The notes below the pieces were generated by a model, which searched no databases, had not been told where the DNA came from, and saw only the letters and a program-made list of their open reading frames with translations. Below, in pieces: positions 1-10,560 of a DNA stretch of 64,000 nucleotides. Source of the stretch: Sclerodactyla briareus (taxonomy: Eukaryota; Echinodermata; Holothuroidea; Dendrochirotida; Sclerodactylidae); assembly GCA_026419785.1 (NCBI GenBank), contig JAODTK010005672.1, positions 233,394 to 297,393 on the forward strand. The letters are read 5' to 3'. Position numbers and translations under genes: made by a program. Each line of letters begins with the position of its first letter. Position 1 is the stretch's first letter.

Positions 1-1782
1 CATGGGCCCCCCTTGCAACCTGCCCTGACTATCATGTGATATTCAATAATTGGTTTAATCGCTACAAGATTGGAGGTGGGAGCTTGATTAATTCAAAGTT
101 TGATTTGAGTTTTTGATGGATATAATATGTTTCATTCAACCCCCAAGGTGAACAATATATACATATCATATAGATATGACAGTGGCAAGTAGCCCAACTA
201 ATGTTGGGGAGTTTGCCGAGTTAAATAGAATTCAGTCGTGATATAACTTGAACTCTGGTGGAAAATCAACTTCAAACCTGCCAATCGATTGTTTACATGG
301 ATATTGATGTGAAATGAATATCACAGAACAAGAAATATACCAATAACTAGTCTTATAATAGGCAACTCCACAAACGAGTTGTTCAATGAGCTTTTCGGTC
401 TTGAGAGTGCAGTGGAAAACTTAGGACTGGGAAAAAAGAAAAGTTTTCCGATAAGATACCATTGATGATTCTTATTTCGAAAGAGTAGAGTCAACGTGTT
501 AGTCTTAACTGTTCAGGACGCATTGTTCATTACCGTATTCATCCCGCCAAGTCACCCATCTCCTGTAAGCGGCCCACCCAACTATTTTGCAAACCCTTGT
601 AAATATCAAGATGATAGGGCGCGGCCGAAAAGCCTGAACATATTTTTCGCTAGCTTTGGTATTCATGCCCAAATCGAGGCAATGGTAGGGTGTTCATGCA
701 TCATGTTGCCGTGTATTACCATAGGCCCCCCCAATAGTTTGAGCCTGTTTCCGTGTAGCGTCACTGCACACATACTTATAAACTGGTTAATGTTACTGGC
801 TGAATAAACAATCATTTTTGTGAATTTCATTTATGGAAGGAGGGCGGGTTGCACGTCATGGGAAATGCACAGACATTTTTTTGCCTCAACCTGTGCGATA
901 TTTTAATTGTGTGTTCATGTACACAGTGTTAGTCCTGCAAAGATCCACAAAACAATTAACAGATGTGAAGTTTACTCCATAATCGCCCATATGAAAATTT
1001 GCAACGCCCTGGGTACTTAGGCAAATGAATACGTTATTTGTGAAACTGGTCGTATAATACTATTAATGCAAAAATGCAATGTCTAGAATTTGCTCACTGT
1101 TTTGACTGTCTCTGCATTTGTGCAGAGAGACTAATTGGATCATCCAATTGAGCTAAAATTTGCTTAAGCCTAGCGCAGAAAACGTGGAACAAAATTGTTT
1201 CTTACTTGTTTCCCTGTTAGGTCAGTTACCCCCACACAAACGAATAAAGAACAAAAAGCTGTCTGTAAAATAATCGCATTCGGCAGCGCTTCTCCCAACG
1301 GGTTTCCCATGATTGCTGCCATTTAGTTGCCATGTGTGTCATATAGCTTAAACCACCATTGTCAGAAGGAACCTATCAAATGCTTAGTGAAACATAAATA
1401 ATTAATGCACACAGCATTCCAAGATATTGGTTACTTCTTTCGCACCACACTGTTTCTGTTTTTTTGTTACAAAGCACAGAGAGGTTTGCAACAATGTTAA
1501 ACGCTGTCTTTGTTTTGTGTTCCTGCTTTTTGCCTTCCATGTGTTAGGCTGCAGTAATGTTTCTCACATTAAAGATTGTTTTTCCTCTCGAACAAAGTCT
1601 AGGCACAATACCGATTTGCAAAATGTTTTTTTCATTTGGAAATGATTCAGATAATACTCTTTTAAACTCAGTTGTGGACAGCGTAAATAGCTTGGTCTTG
1701 TGAAGATGCCCATCCCTGAAGGCCAGGTCCTGAAGAGTACTCATTATATGTTTGGTTACTTTATTCAACTTTTCCACTACAG
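1..1782. other. Non-coding, probably intron of the lectin gene
   Basis: I see no supported exon here. The open frames are short, lack splice signals and have no recognisable domain. The first half of the CTLD whose second half starts at 1783 is not found here, so it lies further left or is lost. The sequence is AT-rich and low in repeats. Confidence 0.5.
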
Positions 1783-1914
1783 GAGGAGGGCAAGTATCAG
1801 TGATGGATGGATGGCCCGGCTGGTACACCAACTGGGGGCACAACGATCCCAGCAGGGGGACCCGGCGAGGGCTGTGTTGCACTCACACTGACGCATTGGA
1901 ATGAACCTGCTTTT
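1783..1914 (+). CDS. C-type lectin-like domain A, second-half exon (frame-disrupted)
   Basis: This exon encodes the second half of a C-type lectin-like domain, an extracellular carbohydrate- or protein-binding fold. The acceptor is a pyrimidine-rich tract ending CTACAG at 1782 and the donor is TTT|GTAAGG at 1915. Read across frames it gives EEGKYQW, then MDGWPGWYTNWGHNDPS, then GPGEGCVALTLTHWNEPAF. This matches the family pattern G-x-Y-x-W-x-D-G-x-P, T-N-W, G-E-x-C-V. The reading is broken twice: about one base is missing near 1802, which makes an in-frame TGA, and one extra G lies near 1857. The two shifts cancel, and the exon length of 132 is a multiple of three. The WxDG, TNW and GEGC positions are intact, but the usual Ca-site EPN/QPD triplet is not evident. 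It is either a damaged gene copy or a real exon in a consensus with indel errors. The family call is secure; the exon's functional state is not. Confidence 0.82.
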
Positions 1915-2493
1915 GTAAGGACGCATGCATCTTATGCACGTATACTGCAGGTCAGTGTCTTTTCTCTCCTACTTGTATGATGTATTAGCATTTGTGTATT
2001 TTTGTTGATTGTCTAATTCCAGTTCCAGGGAATCAATCTTAAGGCCAGTCCTCAGGTGTGCGGGATTTCGAATTTGAGTGTGCAGAGCGCGCGCAATCCC
2101 GTCCCTTAGCCATAGCGCCTGTTGGGGCCCATAACTAGACCAAACATCATGGATTGATCAATCTCATACTCGTATGTAGCTTCCATGATGGGAACATCAT
2201 CCATATAGTTTGGCCAGGTCAAAGGTTAGCTGAGTTAGCAGAGGTCGAATTTTTAAAACTATATCGCATGATAAGTCCTGGACCTCTTGGTCCTATCACG
2301 CTGGATTTTAGTTGTTTATCCTCCCATTATCCTATTGGTTGATATTGTATCTGGTCATAGTTATTAAATGAGTCAGAGAATCACAAGGCCTTGTTCATTT
2401 GCCATTGACCAACCGGCAAGCAAAGAATAGACTGGGCAGGAATATGTGGTTAACAACCTTCATTGCGAGCGTTCACCCCATGACAATTGACAG

Positions 2494-2577
2494 GTGCTGG
2501 TTCGATCTTGCTGGAAGGATGCTGTGAACTTCCCTAACCAATATTCAAGTACAAGTGAAGAGAATGGAGCCATCAAC
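2494..2577 (+). CDS. Likely last exon of CTLD A and start of a Pro-rich linker
   Basis: An acceptor (AATTGACAG at 2485-2493) precedes an open frame continuing from the 1783-1914 exon in phase 0. It reads VLVRSCWKDAVNFPNQY, then a Ser/Glu stretch, then Pro/Ala-rich sequence. A Cys followed by a short stretch and F/Y fits the closing part of a CTLD, where the last cysteine pairs with an earlier one. An alternative frame gives WFDL before the Cys, which looks even more like the family, so a base may be missing here too. The 3' end is uncertain: the frame stays open to 3012 and runs into the duplicated segment described below. I placed the end at a possible donor (AAC|GTGCTG). Confidence 0.5.
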
Positions 2578-2765
2578 GTGCTGCCACCAGCCATTAGTGG
2601 TGCTGCTCCGAGGGTTGCACCACTTCAGCTACCAACAGTGCTGCCACTAGCGATGTTGTCACCAGAAATCAATAGTGCTGCTACAAGGCTGGTAACTAAT
2701 GGGGCCAGCCTGCTAGTGATGATAATGATGATGACTATGATTTTTGTGCCTATTTTCTTCCACAG

Positions 2766-2826
2766 ATGTGAAGCCCACAGACCCACCCATTGCCCCAGGC
2801 TATTGCTCCGATGGGTGGACCGCTCA
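2766..2826 (+). pseudogene. Duplicated first-exon segment of CTLD B, copy 1
   Basis: This segment is nearly identical to the start of the CTLD B exon at 3123, including the acceptor (TTTTCTTCCACAG before it) and the words PTDPPIAPGYC and SDGWTA. After GGACCGCT it diverges into a CCACCAAAGGTGCTGCC repeat and never reaches the rest of the domain. The frame soon ends in the duplicated sequence. It looks like a by-product of a local tandem duplication that copied the intron end and the exon start. Confidence 0.7.
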
Positions 2827-2962
2827 CGGCCACCAAAGGTGCTGCCACCAACAGTGCTGCTACCAGCATCAATAGTGCTGTGCCACAAGCTGGTGGCTAA
2901 TCAGGCCTACCTGTTGGTGATCATGATAATGGTGATGATTCCTGTTCCGTTTTCTCCCACAG

Positions 2963-3012
2963 ATCTGAATAGCCCCACGGACCCTTCCATTGCCCTAGGC
3001 TATTTGCTATAA
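2963..3012 (+). pseudogene. Duplicated first-exon segment of CTLD B, copy 2 (degenerate)
   Basis: The acceptor (TTTTCTCCCACAG) is kept and the protein reads DLNSPTDPSIALGYLL, then stops. It aligns with copies 1 and 3 but has lost the Cys and the DGWTA motif. The spacing to copy 1 is 197 bases and to the intact copy 160 bases. Confidence 0.62.
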
Positions 3013-3122
3013 GGGGGACCACTTACAAAACAAAAAAAAACCACCAACAGTGCTGCCACCAGGCAGGTGGCTGATGAGGTCTGCCTGATGGTAATGATTT
3101 TCGTGCCTGTTTTCTTCCACAG

Positions 3123-3372
3123 ATGTGAAGCCCACAGACCCACCCATTGCCCCAGGCTATTGCTCCGATGGGTGGACCGCTTACAACAGTCCTGACATAG
3201 TCAGTCAGCCGCCAAAGGTGCCGCCACCTGGCTAGCTGCTAACGATGCCTGTCGGCTGTTGGGGCGGAGCTAGTCAGCATCCACTCCAAGCAAGAGAATG
3301 AGTTTGTCCAGGCGATGACACAGCCTACTAATGAGAGCTTCTTCTGGTTTGGGCTCTACAGGAATGATCAGG
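3123..3372 (+). CDS. C-type lectin-like domain B, first-half exon
   Basis: This exon encodes the first half of a CTLD. The acceptor TTTTCTTCCACAG ends at 3122 and the donor G|GTATGT starts at 3373. Pieces in order are PTDPPIAPGYCSDGWTAYNS, then ATWLAANDACRLL, then GAELVSIHSKQENEF, then NESFFWFGLYRNDQ. These are the hallmarks of the family: C-x-x-G-W, W-x-x-A-x-x-x-C, G-A-x-L-x-S-I-H-S, and F-W-x-G-L. The frame shifts at least twice, near 3195-3230 where the second Cys and nearby residues should be, and near 3273 between LLG and AEL. NES is a potential N-glycosylation site. The donor leaves phase 1, which agrees with the exon at 4215 (Q then D-G-F). Together with CTLD A it suggests a multi-CTLD secreted or membrane lectin. 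Confidence 0.85.
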
Positions 3373-3559
3373 GTATGTAACACCTTGAGTGAGCGACGCA
3401 TTCCAACAGGGAGGACGAGGTTCATATGCTGAGCTGTTCTGTAGTTGTCAGTTGTAAGCACAGTCTCTGCACATGGATGTTCATTTTGATAAGATAGCAG
3501 TTTTACCTTTTCAACATGTTGCTCAAAGGTCATTTCATAGACCGTCCGTTTCTAGCTTT

Positions 3560-4075
3560 AGGAACAGGTTGAAACAGCTCTGATGTTCCCCGGAGGGAGA
3601 AATTCAATTGAATATCTCTGCAGTATAACCTGAAGGCAAAGGTTCAGTTGGATAGTTTCTGCGGTCTCCCAAAGGAAGAAGTTCAAGTTTAATACCAATG
3701 AGATCGTCCTTGAAGAAAGAGTTTCAGGTGGAATATCTCTGAGAGATCTCTGGAGGAGAGGTTCAGTTGAATAGTATAAGGTATCCCTGAAAGGAAAATA
3801 TTTCGTTGAAATCTCTGAGGTATTCCTGAATGAAGGAGGTTCAGTTCGATAGTTCAAGTAATCCCTGAAGGAAAAGATTCAGTTGAATATCTCTAGGTTC
3901 CTTAGAAGAAAGGATTCGTTGAATATCTCGGAGATATCTTAGAGGGAGAGGATCTTTTGAATAGCCCTAATTTTCCTGAAGGAAGAGGGGGGTTCAGTGA
4001 CAAGCTCTGAGGTATCGATGGAGGAACAGATTTATGAATAGCTATGAGGTATCCACGGTGGAGCAGTGTACTGGA
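3560..4075. repeat. Diverged minisatellite, ~39 bp unit, about 13 copies
   Basis: Successive units read roughly as GAAGGAAGAGGTTCAG, then TTGAATATCTCTGAGG, then TATCCCT, repeating about every 39 bases with substitutions and small indels. It sits inside the intron that splits CTLD B. Several open frames on the minus strand here are repeat artefacts. Confidence 0.8.
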
Positions 4076-4214
4076 ATGTTGTGTTGAGGAGTAGTGTTGC
4101 AAGCAAGAGGTGGACACTGTATAGTAGAGATGTTAAGGTACTCATGATCAGAGGTAAATCAGTAGAGTGCATTGAGCATGTCCCTGTCCCTATTTTGTTC
4201 GTTTTTCCTCTCAG

Positions 4215-4390
4215 ATGGTTTTCATGGACGGGATTCTCCGGTTGAATAGATACTGGGGGACAGAGAGCCTGTAGCCACTAATGGCAGCGACTGTGGATGT
4301 TCAGCCCTGAATCAGGGCCTGGTCAGTCGAAGAAAGACTGCATCAAGACAGAAGGGCTTTGCTGACAAAAGGAGAGGGAGACAAAAAGAG
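4215..4390 (+). CDS. C-type lectin-like domain B, second-half exon (disrupted)
   Basis: The acceptor TTTTTCCTCTCAG ends at 4214 and the exon opens in phase 1, matching the donor at 3373. The residues are DGFHGRDSPVE, a stop in this frame, then GDREPVATNGSDC, and in another frame SPESG and KKDCIKTEGLC. This mirrors the second half of a CTLD: a W-x-D-G-like segment, a loop with EPV, NGSDC carrying the third Cys, and DC-x6-C as the closing cysteines. The intron position is close to that of domain A, giving a repeated gene architecture. At least two frameshifts are needed, and WTDG appears as HGRD. The 3' end is approximate because no single donor stands out. The domain call is good; whether it is functional is open. 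Confidence 0.72.
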
Positions 4391-5064
4391 GTGTTCTTGA
4401 CAGTACCTACCCTCTAGGTCGACCACTAATCAATTTACGAGCTCGTCAGCGACTAGAAGATATACATGGAAGCAGAAAAAAAACCGGGCATAATTAAAAC
4501 AATAGGTTGATCGAGATGTGCACTTAGAAAACCAAGGATGTGGGCGCGTAGGGCTGGTTGCTAGAGCCTGTGTGTTTAGGGGTCACTTTTCCATATTTTG
4601 GAGCGGAGGTATTTCCTTCTGAGGCCTTCGCGTTGAGACGAAAAAAGTTACAATAAATAATTAATCAATAATTACCAAATATTTGTTATTAAAAATGAGG
4701 ATATTTACCCTGATATCCGTCAAGTGGAGGAAGGCTGTGGTGGTGGATCTACTGAACCCAATAGGGCATTAGAAATTGTATGTTGGAAACTATACCTGTA
4801 AGTACAAAAGGAGGACAATCCTTCTTCAAGGATCTCATCGGCACCTGTAAAATGTGAAATATGTCAGTCTAATTACTATCTCATATATCGTTCAAGTTGC
4901 CCATAGTGAAATTTCATCAAGTTATGTCGCACAAAAAACCGAAAATTCAAATTTTCCTTGAGCGCTTATGTTATCACCACAATTACACACACCAACAACA
5001 CCATTTAAGTCCCTGCTTTTTAACTCGCCTGAATGAAATTCAGGAGAGACTTAGTGGCACTAAT
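4391..5064. other. Non-coding, no features seen
   Basis: I see no exon or RNA gene. The sequence is mostly single-copy and leads into the TG tract at 5065. Confidence 0.4.
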
Positions 5065-5749
5065 GCGTGTGTGTGTGTGATGTGCGTGTGTGTGTGTGTG
5101 TGCGTTTGTGATCCATAAAACGGGGGCACCACGGGATTTTCTTTTCACGTAACTGGGGTTACGCCGCGAACCAGGGGACTATCCCAGTTTGTTTGTCCCC
5201 GTTTCCATAGGAAAACGCCCCACAAAAAAAAAAAAAACGGAATGGGGGATATCCCCGTTCTATGTTTTCCCTCAAAACTGCTTCAAGTAAAAAATGATAC
5301 TTGTAGTGGGTAGGGGTACCCCTAATGTAGGTTTTGTCACTGATGTCCCCTTTCCCTAGTGGCAATCAATGTCCCGTTTGTGTGTCCCCGTTAGGGGCCC
5401 CCTACACAGTATGCGTGTGTGTGTGTTGCGTGCCATTTTGTGGAATCCAGTCAAACGGGGACACACACGGGAGCCTTTTCACGTAACTGGGGTCCGCCGC
5501 GAACCGGGATTCCCCGTTTGTTTGGTCCGCCGTTTCCATAGGAAAACGCCCCACAAAAAACACGAATGGGGGATATCCCCCGTCCGATGTTCCCTTAAAA
5601 CTGCTTAAAATGAATACTGTAGTGGTAGGGGGTACCCCTATGTAGGTTTTGCACGGATGTCCCATTTCCATAGGTGAAAAATCATGTCCCGTTTGTGTGT
5701 CCCGTTAGGGAGGCCCCCTACACATGTATGTGTGTGTGTGTGTGTGTGG
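5065..5749. repeat. Two tandem units separated and flanked by (TG)n tracts
   Basis: TG tracts lie at about 5065-5109, 5412-5430 and 5725-5749. Between them are two copies of a ~300 bp unit that starts with AACGGGG, contains CACGTAACTGGGGT, GAAAACGCCCCAC and GGGGGATATCCCC, and ends with CCCCCTACACA. The copies differ by many single-base indels. Confidence 0.85.
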
Positions 5750-5877
5750 TCACACTTTCTCATGAGCAGGATATCTTTCGAACAGCAAGTGCAATGGCAC
5801 AAAATTCTCAGGGTAGCATCTGGGTTGTGTGAACACGACCTGAATTAGATTTTGGGCCACTAAATTCACAATTAGTA

Positions 5878-6010
5878 AGGTAAGTTAGCCTATTCCTGTA
5901 ATTTATTGTTTATTGCTCGGTGCTAGGGTGACTTGGTTTTGGCAGCATCGATGGGGATATTAGGTAGTGACTGATTGGATTTTCAGCGGAAAATACGGTG
6001 GTCAAAGGTC
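5878..6010 (+). repeat. Left boundary segment, repeated at 10401-10560
   Basis: The segment runs from GGTAAGTTAGCCTATT through GTGCTAGGGTGACTTGG and GACTGATTGGATTTTCAGC to AAATACGGT. A recognisable diverged copy in the same orientation lies at 10401-10560. The two bracket the complex repeat block. Confidence 0.6.
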
Positions 6011-6959
6011 AATTCAGGTCAAAAACCAGTTTTTTTGGATAACATGAACCGAATGTCTCCAATGGTTGGGAGGTGCACCATTGTATTCACTCGTTGACCT
6101 CATCGTGTGAACTTGTGGACCTAATTTGACCTTACCAGTTTTTTGGCCGAATCAAATTTCGGTCCATTTTCGGATCTCAAATAGTACCTTCTGATCCGAA
6201 CGGACCCATACTTTGACCCCAATGTGACCTTTGTGCGTGCAGATATCGGAGGTCAAAGTTTTCAGTTTTTGAAATTGAGGGCAGTTAGGAATGTTCATAG
6301 TGATTTGTCATGGTGACACATCTTTTGAGAATCAGCAGGTCAAAAACTACCCCTTATAATGAGGGCAAAGGTCAAATGTCAAATTAATGTGCTCATTTTA
6401 GAGTTACAGGGCCAATAAAATTAAAATTGTCCAATTCTTCCAAAATTTTGATATGTGACAGATCGCTTGTGTGCTAAATTGAACGAAACAACTCCCACTT
6501 CATCAGGCACTACTCGGTTCTCAAGTTACAAGGGGTCAAGGTGGTTTTGAATACCTTTTGGCAATATCATCGCAGTATACTTTGTGATACATATGCTTGT
6601 AGACAAGGTCATCAACATTCAGGTCACTTTATGGACAAAAAAAACTACTATTTTTGGAGACAACTTCAGTGACATTGCTGTGGGCATGTTGAATTTCCGT
6701 ACAGGTTGTACGTCATGGTGGAGACCATTTTCCTAAACCATCATTCATCAAAGGTCATCAAGGTCCCTTGGTGGGCATATAACTGCCAATAGTAATGTGT
6801 TCCTGCAACAACTTACCAAGTGACCTTTCCTGATGTGTTCAAATTTCAGGACGGGGTACCCATCCTAGGTTACATTTTTGATTCTTTGACAGTCAGAGGA
6901 ATCTAGGGCAAGTCCATGACAGTGGTGTGTAGGTGTTGTTGTATGTAATGTGTTTGTGA
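6011..6959 (+). repeat. GGTCA-rich lead-in to the satellite array
   Basis: Single-copy or highly diverged sequence with frequent GGTCA words (for example GGTCAAAGGTCAATTCAGG near 6000). It resembles the satellite in composition but does not show clear monomers. Confidence 0.4.
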
Positions 6960-9000
6960 CGCTGGCTTGTGAACACGATAACTCTACCCACCTGGATGGA
7001 TGCAGCTCATACTTGGGTATGTGGTGTTCCCCATTATGAGTGCATGACCCTAATTGTTTTGGGGCTTCCAGGGTCAGAGGTCCTCTGAGGTCACCAGAGG
7101 CAAAGTTCGAAACCTTGGAACACGATAAGTCCCAGAATGGTTGGTCTGATCATGTTTCAAATTTGGTGCGTAGCTTGCTTATGGGAGAACAGAAACCCTA
7201 CTTTTTCTTTGGTATAAGGTCGGGGGGAATTTTGGTCAAAAATAGTAAATTTTTGTGAAAAGTCCATAATTTGGCCATTTTGGCTTATGAACGAGATAAC
7301 TCAACCCCACATGGATGGCTGAAGTTTCATACCTTATTGTGTTCCCATGATGAGTAACAGACTCTCTTGTTTTGGGGGGTCGGTCAGAGGTCATCTTAGG
7401 TCACCAGAGTTCAAGTCTGAAAACCTTGTGAACACGATAAGTCCATATGGTTGGTCCTGATCAGGTTCAATTGGTGCGTAGCTTTCTATGGGGAGAACAG
7501 GAACCTATCGGTTTTGTGGTATAGTTCGTGGGTGCATTTTGTCAAAAATAGAATTTTGTGAAAATTCAATAATTGGCCAATTTTGCTTATGACCATAACT
7601 CACCCCACATGGATGGAATGAATTCATACCTTGTATGTGTTTCCCCATGATGAGTACTGAACTCTATTGTTTTGGGGTCAGTCAGAGGTCATCTGGGTCC
7701 ACCAGATGTCAGATTTCTAAAACCTTGTGAACACATAAGTCCAGAATGTTGGTCTGTCATGTTCAAATTAGGTGTGTAGCTTTCTTATGGGGAGTACAGG
7801 AACCCTATTGTTTGTTTGGTATAGTCGGGGTGAATTTTGATACAAAACAGAAATGTGAAAAGTTCATAATTTGTCCAATTTTGGCTTGTGAACACGATAA
7901 CTCAACCCCCGCTTGGATGATGAAGTTCATACCTGGTATGTCTGTTCTCCATGATAAGCACATGAAACCCTCTTGTTTTTGTTGGGGTCCGGTTCAGAAG
8001 GTCATCTGATGTCACGTAGGTCAGAGTCTGAACCAAGTCTGAAACCTTGTCAACACGATAAGTCCAGATGGTTGGTCTGATCAGGTTCCAAATTTTGGTG
8101 TGTAGCTTTCGTTATGGGAGTACCGGAACCCTATTGTTTCTAGTATTGGTCGGGGGTGAATTTTGGCTCAAAATAGGAAATTTGTGAAAAGTGATAATTT
8201 GGCCATTTTGGCTTGGTGAACGACGATACCTTGCCTCCCACCTGGATGGATGAATCTCATACTTGGTATGTGTGTTCCTCATGATGAGTACATGAACCCT
8301 ATTGTTTTTGGGTCATGTCAGATGTCATCTGAGGGTCACCAGGGTCAAGTCTGAAACCTTGTGAACACGATAAGTCCATTACCGTTGGTCTGATCAGTGT
8401 CTATTTTGGTGTGTAGCTTTCTTATGGGGATTACAGGAACACTAGTGTTTCTGGTAGGTCGGGGGGGTGAAATTTGTTGTTGAAAATGGAAAAAATTCGT
8501 GAAAAAGTCAATATTTCGCCCCATTTCGCTGTGAACACGATAACTTGAACTCCACCTTGATGGATGAAGCTCATACTTGGTAGTGTGTTCCTCATGAATG
8601 ATACATGAACCCTATTGTGTTGGGTCAGGTTAGAGGTCATCTGATGTCACCAGAGGTCAAAGTCCTGAAAACCTTGTGAACACACTTAGTCCAGAATGGT
8701 TGGTCCTGATTCAGTTCTAATTTGTGTTGTAGCTTTCTATGGTGAGACAGAAACCCTATGGTTTTTCTTGGTAGAGGCGGGGTGTAATTTTTGTGAAAAA
8801 TAGAAAATTCGTGAAAAGTCAATATTTCGTCATTTCGCTTGTGAACACGTAACTTGACCCCACCTGGATTGGATGAAGCTCCTACTTGGTATGTGTGTTC
8901 CCCATGATGAGTACATGAACCCGATTGTTTTGGGGTCAGGTCAGAGGTCATTGATGAGTACCTGAAACCTATGTTTTGGGTCACCAGAGGTCCAAATTGA
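6960..9000 (+). repeat. Satellite array, ~310 bp monomer, about 6.5 copies
   Basis: Monomers start near 6969, 7287, 7588, 7887, 8216, 8531 and 8840 with a version of GTGAACACGATAACTC. They continue with CACCTGGATGGATGAAG, TTCCCCATGATGAGTAC, CCTATTGTTTTGGGGTCAG, an AGGTCA-rich block, AACACGATAAGTCCAGAATG, TAGCTTTCTTATGGGGA and a GTGAATTTTGG end. Copies differ by many one-base indels. Related sequence occurs at 18.4, 20.4, 23.1 and 27.6 kb. Confidence 0.92.
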
Positions 9001-9059
9001 AATCCTTGAAATTGTTGTGTAGCTATCGTATCAAGAATATAGGAACCCTATGGGTGGTT

Positions 9060-9190
9060 GGGGAAAAGGTGAAATTTGTCAGACGAAGGTTCCCATGATG
9101 AGCTCCGTCTCCCATTTGTCTTTGTTGGGTTGGCCTATGGGTTTGTCAGAACGAGTCAGGGAATCACTACGCCTTTTGCTTTCTGGTTGA
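9060..9190 (+). repeat. Tail segment following the satellite array
   Basis: After the last monomer comes a non-monomer segment with TTGGGTTGGCCTATGGG, TGTCAGAACGAGTCAGGGAA and CTTTTGCTTTCTGGTT. A diverged version (ATGTCAGAAAGAGTAGAGGA, CTTTTGCTTTATGGTT) follows the second array at 28950-29070. A shared tail indicates an element with a defined end. Confidence 0.6.
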
Positions 9191-9299
9191 TATATGATAG
9201 GACCTTTGTGTGCTTATGGGAGGGAAACCAACTTCCTGCTCGATCGGACACTTACATTAAGTTGGCGTGTTATGGGGCATGCAAATGTTCTAGGAGTGG

Positions 9300-10330
9300 A
9301 TGCATCACAGGAGAGTAACAATTTTTATAAAAAACAGCCATGTCATTGAAGGTCATCAAAGGTACGTAGGGTCAAAAACTGAGTGTCGTACTTTGGGCAA
9401 TATAGCATGTGCATGTTCATCAGACGCAAAATGGCTCCTAGGAGTGGATGTGGTATCACATGGAAAAGTTACATTTTCATTAAAAAACTAATGTCGATTA
9501 AATGGTTCATTCCCAGGTCAGTAAGGGGTCAAAAAATGTTGTTTGGCTATAACGGAGACAGTGATATATGTGAGGGCGGGAAGGTTCACCATGGTGAATA
9601 ATTTTGACCTGCAGTGTGTGACCTCTGACCTCGATTGACTCTGTCAGGGTGGTCATGTGGTTAAAGGTGAGTCTTGAATAAACGGGCTTATTTAAGGAGG
9701 TACGACAAAAGAAAATAGAAACTGGCTTATTCTTGGATATGGGATAGACCTCTGTGCCTGTATGGAGGGAAGGAAGGAGGGAGGGAGGAAACTAACTCCC
9801 GCTTCGAGCGGACCGCAACTTTCGGTAGTTACAAGGGGTCAAAGTTAATTTAATATGCTTTTCGCAAGAAACATTAGGTGTCATTGGAATGCAGTATGCT
9901 TTAATATGAATACCTCACATGGAGAGTAACGTTTTTTATAAAAACCGCCATGTCATTGAAGGTCATTATTAAAGGTCACGTAGGGTCAAAAACTGAGTAT
10001 AGTACTTTTTTTGGCAGTAGCACTGGCGTGTTATCAGAATACAGAATGCTCTTATGGTGGATGTATAAAAATGGAGAGTTACAATTTTATAAAACGCACA
10101 TGTCATTAAAGGTAAATCAAGGCACTTAGGGTCAAAAACTGTTTTCTGGCCTTAATCGGAGAATGAATATCTGTGAAAGGCTGGAGGAAGGTTCCCATTG
10201 TGATTAATTGTTGACCGCATGTGTGTGATCTCTGACCTCACTTTGACATCTCTGTAGGGTGGTCATGTGGTTAAAAGTTGAGGCTTGAATAAATGTGCTT
10301 ACTTTAAGGAGTTAACGGGCACAAAAAACA
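9300..10330 (+). repeat. ~600 bp tandem duplication with nested short units
   Basis: A unit with CATGTCATTGAAGGTCAT, TAGGGTCAAAAACTGAGT and, further on, GGGTGGTCATGTGGTTAAA appears at about 9310-9690 and again at about 9930-10300. A shorter third copy of the CATGTCATT part starts near 10080. Confidence 0.75.
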
Positions 10331-10400
10331 TTAGAAACTGGTTATTGCAAAAGTGGGGATATACAAGTGGCTCTGTCTAACGCCAGGCAGTGTCTAGTTA

Positions 10401-10560
10401 AGTAAGGTAATTAGCCTATTTTAGGTTATCTATTGTTCAGGCTCGTTAGCAAGATTACAGATAACTGTAGGTGCTATGGTGACATTGGTTGGGCACATAG
10501 ATGCAGGATAGAAGTAGATATACTGATTAGATTTTCAGCATAAAATATGGTAATTGAGTA
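10401..10560 (+). repeat. Second copy of the boundary segment
   Basis: It aligns with 5878-6010 (TTAGCCTATT, GGTGCTATGGTGACATTGG, TGATTAGATTTTCAGC, AAATATGGT). It has extra sequence in the middle. Confidence 0.58.

Noticed and set aside
496-807. 103-codon open frame with GTG start
   Set aside because: No splice sites, no domain and ordinary composition. Length is expected by chance in this much sequence.
8431-8984. Minus-strand frames up to 115 codons
   Set aside because: They lie within the ~310 bp satellite and recur per monomer.
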